Source of the DNA: Propionibacterium sp.
GTDB lineage: Bacteria > Actinomycetota > Actinomycetes > Propionibacteriales > Propionibacteriaceae
Assembly: GCA_012719335.1 (NCBI GenBank)
Contig: JAAYAO010000057.1
Location: 1 to 5,705, forward strand
Length of the DNA: 5,705 nt
Direction: 5' to 3'
Below are positions 1-4,851 of the stretch, piece after piece. Position numbers and translations under genes: made by a program. A model generated the notes under the pieces. It was not told the origin of the DNA, did not search any database, and saw only the letters and a program-made list of their open reading frames with translations. Within the stretch, counting starts at the first letter, position 1, and each line of letters opens with the position of its first letter.

Positions 1-3000
1 AACGCGTCCCCGTCGGGGTCGGTGTCATTGGCCAACACCGGCACTCGCACTTCACGTCCGGGACGAGCCGAGACCGGGTCGTCGACGGTGGAGGGCGGCG
101 AGTTCACTGCTGAGCGGGGCACGACGCCGATGCGGATCTGGCCGACGGCGGTAGCGCCGCGGCTGTCGGTCACGGCATAGGTGAACGTGTCGGTGCCACC
201 CGATTCGGGGTAGGCCTCGTACTCAAGCCATTGCTCGTCCACGGCGGTAATTCGTCCGAGTTTGGGTGACGAGTCGATGCCGATCAGCCGCACCGCGTCG
301 CCCTCAGGATCGATGCCTTCGAGAGGAATCAGCACCTTGCTGGTGGTGCCGGCCAGCACTCGTCCCTCAACCTGGCGAGGTACCGGCGGGGTGTTCTCGA
401 CCTCGTCGGAGACCACGAAGATCCGGATCTGCGCCGACGCGGTCTGGTCGAGTTCGTCGCGGATTTGGTAGACGAGACGGTATTCGCCGTCTTGCGGCGG
501 CGCGGCGAAACGGACGTACTCACCGTCCACCCAGGCGGTGCCGGCGGCCGGCTCCTCGGGCAGTTCCTCGTCGATGGTCAGCTTCATGCCGGCCGGGGAG
601 GTGTCGTTGGCCATCACCCGGATCGAGGCGGTGTCCCCGGCCCGGACGGTCACCTCGTCGCGTTCGGCGATCGGGGCACTGTGCTGCACCGGCGGGGCGG
701 GCACCACCACCAGCGTGCCGAGCGCCGACTCGTGCCCGTCGGAGACCGTGTAGGTCAGGCTGACCGGCCCGGACGGGGTGTTCACCGCGGAGATCTCCAG
801 CAGTTGCCGCTGGATCATCCGCACCTTCAGGTCGGGGTGGGTGGAGATGTTCTGCAACACCAGGACGTCGTTGTCGAGGTCCTCGTCGTTGGCGAGCGGG
901 TCGACCAGCACCGAACCGCCGGCCGGCAGCAACGCCACATCACGGGTGGCGACCGGGGGCCGGTTCTCCTTCCCGGCCTCGACCACGTCCACCCGCACGA
1001 TGCCGAAGGCCTTCGGGCCGTTGGAGACGATGTAGCCCACGTAGTAGGTGCCGGCCCGGTCGGCGCTGAAGCTGAAGGTGTTGTCGTCGTAGTTCGGCAC
1101 CACCACCGCGCCGGGGGTTTCGGCACCCACCGACACCAGGGCGAGTTCGTTGCCGACGTCGTTGGCCAGCGGTTTGGCGAGCAGTTCCTCACCGACCGAG
1201 ACCTGGTAGTAGTCGCCATTGGCCAGCGGCGGAATGTTGCCCTTCTTGGTGGCGCTGACGACCAGTTGCCCGGCGGTCTCCGACACCCCGTCCGATACGA
1301 CCACGTCGACGACCTTGCGGCCCTCGGTGGTGCCGACGTCGGTGTAGGTGAGCAGCCCGTCGGGGGTGAAGGTGACCTCGTCGTCGCCGGGGGCGGTGGC
1401 CTCGACCAGAATCAGGTCGTCGCCGTCGGGGTCGGTCCAGTCGAGCAGCACCCGCCGTTGCGCGGTCGACCCCAGGGTGATCTGCAGGGGTTCGGCGTCG
1501 CGTTTCATCTGCGGCGGCAGGTTGTCGACCTGCTGGTCGGCGGCCCGGACGTTCAGCCGGACGGTGGCGCTGTCCTTGCCGCCGCGACCGTCGTCGATCG
1601 TGTATTGAAAGCTGATCGCACCACTGGCGTCCGGGGGCAGGGTGACCTGCAGGCCGGTGCCGCCGCGCACCAGTTCGAGGCTGCCCTGGGCGATCTCGGG
1701 CGGGCCGAGCACGGTGAGGATGTCGCCGTCGGGGTCGGAGTCGTTCTCGATCACCGGAATGGTGGTGGATCGCCCGGCCCGCACCCCGAAGGTGTCGTCG
1801 ATCGCGGTGGGCGGGCGGTTCTCCTCGGTGCGTTTCGGGTCGACCCGGGTGACGGTTTCGTCGCTCTCGGTCGACTCGCCCTGCTCCGGGGTCGGCGGGG
1901 TGACTTTCTCCCAGTCGCGCACCAGTTGCATGGCCTCGGTGACCATCCAGACGTTGCCGGAGATCTCGTCGTTGAGGACGACCACATCCCGGTTCACCCG
2001 AAACTTCAGGTCACCGCCACTGAACGACGGGATCGGGGTGACCTGCGGTTCGGCGTGCGAACACACGGTGGTGACCCGACCGTTCAGGCCGGCGACGAAG
2101 GCGCCGTAGGCACAGCCGTCGACGACCACCGGTTGCACCGGGGTGCCGGCCACCGCCGGGGTCAGGTCGACCAGTTCGGTCTCGGCCACCCCCAGCAGAC
2201 CGGTCGGGGTGGCGACCACACCGGCGTACTCGGCGTCGGCGGTGCGCACCCGGGTGGCCGAGGAGTCCTGCAGCATCGCTCCGGCGAGACGTTCGTCGGT
2301 GATCACGTCCTCGCTGCCCTCGACCCACAGCCGCTGGCCGGTGCGGTCGAGCAGAATCGCGGTCTCGCCGACCACGGCCAGTTGCACATCGGCGTCGGCG
2401 GCCAGGTCGAACGGCAGCGGGGCCCCGGTCGGTTCGCCGTCCACCTCGCGGATCAGGGCGGAATCCTTCAGCGACACCGCCACCGGCACCCCGTCGTCCG
2501 ACACCGCGGCAACCCCGCCGCGGCCGAGTTCCCAGTCGGCCTTGGCCTTGGCGTACTCCACGCTCATCGCCTGCTCGACCGGGCGGGCCCACATCCGGCC
2601 GGTGGTTTCGTCCACCACCGCCACGGTCTCGTCACCGAGGGTGACCTCGGCGTTGGCGCTGAGGCTGACCGGGGTGCCCAGCGTGGTGGTGGTCGGGTCG
2701 ACCCGTTGCAGCAGGTTGGTGGTGCGGTCGACCACCAGCACGGTCTTCTCGTCCTGCAGAACGTCAAATTCCTTGTTGACCATCAACACCGAGGTCTCGA
2801 GGTCGGTGATCTGCTTGTTCAGCTTGCCCAGCAGACGTTCATTGCGGTTGGTGACCCACACCGACCCGTCGTGCAGGTCGAGATCGGCGGCCGGATAGCC
2901 CGGGGAGACGGTGGCCCCGACCAGCAGGATCACACTCAGCAGCCCGACGATCGAGGTCGGCAAAACGCGACCCAACAGGGCCCTTCTGCGTCTGCTCCCG

Positions 3001-3008
3001 CGCGCCAT
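1..3008 (-). CDS. Giant membrane-anchored Ig-like repeat protein with N-terminal propeller-like region (partial, 3' end off window)
   Basis: I translated 1002 codons without a stop from ATG at 3008; the gene continues past position 1. Residues 1-17 are Arg-rich and 18-36 hydrophobic, which suggests a signal peptide or N-terminal anchor with the rest outside the cell. Residues 43-360 are beta-rich with recurring 'VVDxTTGxxW'-type segments (near 89, 128, 216, 340), suggesting a beta-propeller. The only two cysteines seen (C299, C316) could form a disulfide. An acidic linker (370-397) leads into Big_9/cadherin-like repeats starting near 398, 497, 593, 682, 778, 873 and 970, most with 'PP..xD' at the start and 'NDxDPDGD' loops that look calcium-binding. 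The start is supported by GAGGGAAG 5 nt upstream. Such long Ig-repeat proteins in actinobacteria often precede MoxR/DUF58/transglutaminase genes (family knowledge); those would lie left of the window. A role in wall structure or adhesion is inference. Codon use changes near 383. Confidence 0.9.
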   Translation of the reverse strand, partial: MARGSRRRRALLGRVLPTSIVGLLSVILLVGATVSPGYPAADLDLHDGSVWVTNRNERLLGKLNKQITDLETSVLMVNKEFDVLQDEKTVLVVDRTTNLLQRVDPTTTTLGTPVSLSANAEVTLGDETVAVVDETTGRMWARPVEQAMSVEYAKAKADWELGRGGVAAVSDDGVPVAVSLKDSALIREVDGEPTGAPLPFDLAADADVQLAVVGETAILLDRTGQRLWVEGSEDVITDERLAGAMLQDSSATRVRTADAEYAGVVATPTGLLGVAETELVDLTPAVAGTPVQPVVVDGCAYGAFVAGLNGRVTTVCSHAEPQVTPIPSFSGGDLKFRVNRDVVVLNDEISGNVWMVTEAMQLVRDWEKVTPPTPEQGESTESDETVTRVDPKRTEENRPPTAIDDTFGVRAGRSTTIPVIENDSDPDGDILTVLGPPEIAQGSLELVRGGTGLQVTLPPDASGAISFQYTIDDGRGGKDSATVRLNVRAADQQVDNLPPQMKRDAEPLQITLGSTAQRRVLLDWTDPDGDDLILVEATAPGDDEVTFTPDGLLTYTDVGTTEGRKVVDVVVSDGVSETAGQLVVSATKKGNIPPLANGDYYQVSVGEELLAKPLANDVGNELALVSVGAETPGAVVVPNYDDNTFSFSADRAGTYYVGYIVSNGPKAFGIVRVDVVEAGKENRPPVATRDVALLPAGGSVLVDPLANDEDLDNDVLVLQNISTHPDLKVRMIQRQLLEISAVNTPSGPVSLTYTVSDGHESALGTLVVVPAPPVQHSAPIAERDEVTVRAGDTASIRVMANDTSPAGMKLTIDEELPEEPAAGTAWVDGEYVRFAAPPQDGEYRLVYQIRDELDQTASAQIRIFVVSDEVENTPPVPRQVEGRVLAGTTSKVLIPLEGIDPEGDAVRLIGIDSSPKLGRITAVDEQWLEYEAYPESGGTDTFTYAVTDSRGATAVGQIRIGVVPRSAVNSPPSTVDDPVSARPGREVRVPVLANDTDPDGDA
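3..1817 (-). repeat. Protein-level tandem Ig-like (Big_9/tandem-95) repeats inside the large gene
   Basis: From codon about 398 to the window edge the protein is a chain of domains 85-98 residues long. Recognisable repeat heads include NRPPTAIDDTFGV (398), NRPPVATRDVALL (682) and NSPPSTVDDPVSA (969). Each is followed by a 'VxANDxDxDGD'-like loop and ends in a 'xYTVxDG...A...V.V' strand. The third repeat (593-677) lacks the acidic DPDGD loop and has ANDVGNELAL instead. The repeats are diverged in DNA, so they are ancient domain repeats and not recent tandem copies. Total repeat number is unknown because the gene leaves the window. Confidence 0.85.
2900..2954 (-). other. Signal peptide or signal anchor of the Ig-repeat protein
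   Basis: Codons 19-36 encode a hydrophobic run (SIVGLLSVILLVGATV at its core) after a basic N-terminus with four consecutive Arg at 6-9. It is followed by SPGYPAADLDL, where an Ala-Ala bond near 40-41 could be cut by signal peptidase. Whether it is cleaved or kept as an anchor cannot be decided by eye. There is no Tat-type twin-arginine motif with the usual following residues. Confidence 0.7.
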
Positions 3009-3013
3009 GGTCA

Positions 3014-3021
3014 CTTCCCTC
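3014..3021 (-). promoter_or_regulatory. Ribosome binding site of the Ig-repeat gene
   Basis: On the minus strand GAGGGAAG ends 5 nt before ATG at 3008, a plausible Shine-Dalgarno match that fixes the start. It contrasts with the divergent gene, which has none. Confidence 0.65.
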
Positions 3022-3045
3022 TTCGTGGCTCCGGCAACCTTGGCG

Positions 3046-3051
3046 ACTCTA
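3046..3051 (-). promoter_or_regulatory. Candidate -10 element for the Ig-repeat gene
   Basis: TAGAGT on the minus strand fits the actinobacterial TANNNT pattern and would give a leader of roughly 30 nt carrying the Shine-Dalgarno sequence. No clear -35 at the expected distance. Confidence 0.3.
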
Positions 3052-3171
3052 CGTGAACAGAGGTTTAACCCCATCGGAAACCGTTGCGGCCCACGTCGCC
3101 CCGAAACCTCGGCAATCCTAAATGCGTCGGCGACTGCTACATAATCGGCAGAATCCGGACGGTGGTCGGCT

Positions 3172-3177
3172 TACGCT
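3172..3177 (+). promoter_or_regulatory. Candidate -10 element for leaderless transcription of the YbaB-like gene
   Basis: TACGCT (TANNNT) is followed by exactly 6 nt and then ATG at 3184, the spacing at which RNA polymerase would begin the transcript at the A of ATG. No Shine-Dalgarno sequence lies before this ATG, in keeping with leaderless translation, which is common in actinobacteria. The same geometry precedes the next gene. Confidence 0.5.
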
Positions 3178-3183
3178 GTTGCC

Positions 3184-4002
3184 ATGACCGATCCCTTCGG
3201 AGGCTTCGACCCCCAGGCCTGGCTGGCCGACTACGGCGCCCGGGCGCAGCGGATGTATGCCGAAGCGACTCGGCAACAGCAGGCGTTGGCCTCGTTGGCG
3301 GCCGAGGCGACCGCCGGGGCGGTCACCGTCCGGGTCGGTGTGGCCGGGGCGCTGCGCGGGGTCGAGATGGCCGACGGGGTGCGTCCGTCCGCCGCGGAGC
3401 TCACCACGTCCTTCGAGCAGGCCTACCGGACGGCTGTGCAGATCATCAACGACGGCACGGCGCAGCACGCCGGGGGTGTGGACGCCGCAGTGCGCGAATC
3501 CGGGCCCGGCCCCGCCGAGGACACCGGCCCCGGCCCCCGACCCGCGACCGGCCACCTGCTGACCGAGGACGACACCACGGTGAGCGTCGAGATGCCGATC
3601 GACGCGGAGTTCGACGAGTTTCTCGCCGCCCTGGTCGAGGGCGAACCCGAGGATCTGACCGCGATCGTGAACAACCCGGTGTTCCAGCGGTACCGCAGCC
3701 CGGGCGACCCCAACACCTGGCAGGCCGACCTGCAGCGTCAGGTGCAGCGGATCACCGCCAACGCCGCGCAGATCACCGAGTTGGCCGCTCGCATCACGGG
3801 GCGGGCGGAGACCCCCGAGATGACGATCGAGGTCGGTTCCCAGGGCCGGATCGACTCGCTGCGGTTCACCGACCGGGTCACCCGGCTGCGGCGCGAACAG
3901 GTGGGGGCGGCGATCATCGAGGTGTACACCGAGGCCGCCCGCGATGCCGAGCGGCAACTGGCCGAAGCCCTGGCCGAACTGGGCATCACGCCACAGGAGT
4001 AG
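3184..4002 (+). CDS. Double YbaB/EbfC-like protein of a type VII secretion neighbourhood
   Basis: 272 residues, no signal or membrane segment, so cytoplasmic. The N-terminal half (about 13-91) has a long helix rich in Gln/Ala, a strand pair TVRVGVAG..ALRGVEM, then a helix with 'FEQAYRTAVQIIND'; this is the YbaB/EbfC layout. The C-terminal half (about 179-265) repeats it: helix, TIEVGSQGRIDSLRF, then 'VGAAIIEVYTEAARDAE'. The two halves are joined by a Pro/Gly/Asp-rich linker and an acidic segment (100-178). YbaB proteins bind DNA as dimers of about 100 residues (family knowledge); this one could be a built-in dimer. YbaB-like proteins are frequent beside EspC/WXG100 genes in ESX-like loci, where their job is not settled. 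The next gene begins 55 bases later on the same strand with its own likely promoter. The start at 3184 is supported by the -10 spacing; an upstream in-frame extension would cross the promoter. DNA binding versus a chaperone role is open. Confidence 0.85.
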   Translation: MTDPFGGFDPQAWLADYGARAQRMYAEATRQQQALASLAAEATAGAVTVRVGVAGALRGVEMADGVRPSAAELTTSFEQAYRTAVQIINDGTAQHAGGVDAAVRESGPGPAEDTGPGPRPATGHLLTEDDTTVSVEMPIDAEFDEFLAALVEGEPEDLTAIVNNPVFQRYRSPGDPNTWQADLQRQVQRITANAAQITELAARITGRAETPEMTIEVGSQGRIDSLRFTDRVTRLRREQVGAAIIEVYTEAARDAERQLAEALAELGITPQE

Positions 4003-4045
4003 CCGGGTTCTGCTCATCCCGGCCCGATTCAACCCGGCAGTGTTC

Positions 4046-4051
4046 TAGGCT
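4046..4051 (+). promoter_or_regulatory. Candidate -10 element for leaderless transcription of the EspC-like gene
   Basis: TAGGCT (TANNNT) lies 6 nt before ATG at 4058 in the 55-base gap after the YbaB-like gene. No Shine-Dalgarno sequence is present. This favours ATG at 4058 over the in-frame GTG at 4052, which directly abuts the hexamer. Confidence 0.5.
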
Positions 4052-4057
4052 GTGCCC

Positions 4058-4381
4058 ATGTCCGACTTCTCCGTGTCGGTGAGCGAACTCGAACGCCACG
4101 AATCGTCCATCTCCGAGGTGGCGGGTCAGGTCCGCGGCACCGTGGGTGCGGCCCAGCAGCAGCCGAGCCCGCTGATGTACGGGATGCTGATGGGGCCGCT
4201 GCTGACCCCGGTGATGCAACTGATCACCACCGCCGCGGGCCAGTACCTGAACGGCGCCTCGCATGCGATGGACACCAACCGGGAACAGCTCGCCCTGACC
4301 CGCCGCGGCTACGCCGAGGTCGAGGAATCGAACACCGATCTGACCAAGAGCATCACCACCGGCCTCGGCTCCGTCATCTGA
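4058..4381 (+). CDS. EspC-like / WXG100-superfamily type VII secretion substrate
   Basis: 107 residues, the usual size for this family. Two helical arms (about 5-34 and 57-105) flank a hydrophobic turn (about 38-56, PLMYGMLMGPLL...) in place of a true WXG. The second arm carries the YxxxD/E type VII export signal as YAEVE at 85-89. The opening FSVSVSELERHESSISEVA fits the EspC (ESX secretion-associated) pattern, where F-x-V leads into a helix with spaced Leu/Ile. Expected role: small helical-hairpin protein exported by an ESX-like system, or the targeting partner of a larger substrate. It is downstream of the YbaB-like gene, as is common in actinobacterial type VII loci. It stands alone with no adjacent EsxA/EsxB-like partner in the window. 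An upstream GTG at 4052 would add only two residues. Secretion itself is inferred from family and motif. Confidence 0.85.
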   Translation: MSDFSVSVSELERHESSISEVAGQVRGTVGAAQQQPSPLMYGMLMGPLLTPVMQLITTAAGQYLNGASHAMDTNREQLALTRRGYAEVEESNTDLTKSITTGLGSVI

Positions 4382-4420
4382 CCCGCAGCTCGGTCGGAAC
4401 ACCCGTTTCGCCAACCGGTC

Positions 4421-4452
4421 GAGCGCCCGGGCTCACGTTGCCCGGGGCCCTC
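4421..4452. terminator. GC-rich hairpin in the convergent gap, possible bidirectional terminator
   Basis: The gap between converging genes contains CCCGGG (4426-4431), a 9-nt loop, and CCCGGG (4441-4446), flanked by GAG (4421-4423) and CTC (4450-4452) that can pair outside a small internal loop. There is no T-tract on either side, so it would be an atypical terminator. Position between two convergent 3' ends is the main argument. Confidence 0.35.
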
Positions 4453-4461
4453 ACCCGCCGA

Positions 4462-4851
4462 TCAGCCCAGCTCGGGGGCCGGGCTCTGCTCGGGTCGGAC
4501 GGAGACCCCCGCGGCCTGCTGCAGGGCGGCCAACTCGGCATCCCGTTCCGGGGAGGGCCGCAGGGCCAGGGCACGTTCGCGCAGTGCCGTGGTCACGGGG
4601 CTGATCCGCTGGTTCGCCTCGGCGGTGAACAGTTCGCCCGCACCCCGCTTGGCATGCACCGCGCACCAGTAAACGTCATAACGGAACCAGGCCGAATCCG
4701 GCGCGGTCGCCGCACGGTTCCGGAACCCACGGGCCTTGCCTGCCACGTACGGCCCCTGCGGATCGGCTTCGGAGACCCGCTGCAACACCTCTTCCATCAA
4801 TCGGCCGACCTCGGCCACTCTTGGTTCCGACGCGGGTGTCGGCTGGCTCAT
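4462..4851 (-). CDS. Uncharacterised 129-residue protein coupled to the upstream toxin-like gene (candidate immunity or partner)
   Basis: I do not recognise a family. The protein is soluble with no signal or membrane segment. A charged helical start (10-28) precedes a core with aromatic residues (WFRYDVYWC at 55-63), a helix near 70-96 and a second near 98-113, and a Pro-rich tail. One cysteine (C63). ATG at 4851 overlaps the stop of the upstream gene as TGATG, and GGGAGG (4866-4861) inside that gene's end provides a ribosome site, so the two are translationally coupled. Small cytoplasmic genes directly after a toxin gene are often immunity genes; that is inference here. It could also be a chaperone for export. 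Function unproven, coding status well supported by codon use and coupling. Confidence 0.75.
   Translation of the reverse strand: MSQPTPASEPRVAEVGRLMEEVLQRVSEADPQGPYVAGKARGFRNRAATAPDSAWFRYDVYWCAVHAKRGAGELFTAEANQRISPVTTALRERALALRPSPERDAELAALQQAAGVSVRPEQSPAPELG

Larger units (their letters stand above)
3009..3183. promoter_or_regulatory. Divergent promoter region between the Ig-repeat gene and the YbaB-like gene
   Basis: This 175-base non-coding stretch serves genes on both strands. It is visibly more AT-rich than the flanking genes. It holds candidate -10 hexamers facing both ways (TAGAGT on minus at 3051-3046; TACGCT on plus at 3172-3177; also CATAAT on plus at 3140-3145). It also has a small palindrome GGTTTAACC (3062-3070) with further AAACC copies at 3078-3082 and 3104-3108. 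No convincing -35 consensus was found for either direction. The shared region suggests possible co-regulation, which is inference. Confidence 0.6.

Noticed and set aside
465..3056. Open frame of 863 codons on the plus strand covering most of the Ig-repeat gene.
   Set aside because: Its product is low-complexity and rich in Gly, Val, His, Asp and Arg with no domain pattern, whereas the minus strand gives clear Ig repeats. Long antisense frames are expected in high-GC genes with G/C-ending codons.
3118..4032. 304-codon minus-strand frame opposite the YbaB-like gene.
   Set aside because: It is the mirror of a real gene, its product lacks any recognisable feature, and it would occupy the promoter region.
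3084..4082. 332-codon plus-strand frame starting upstream of the YbaB-like gene.
   Set aside because: Out-of-frame shadow with an Arg-Gly-rich product; it would run across the end of the YbaB-like gene and into the EspC-like gene.
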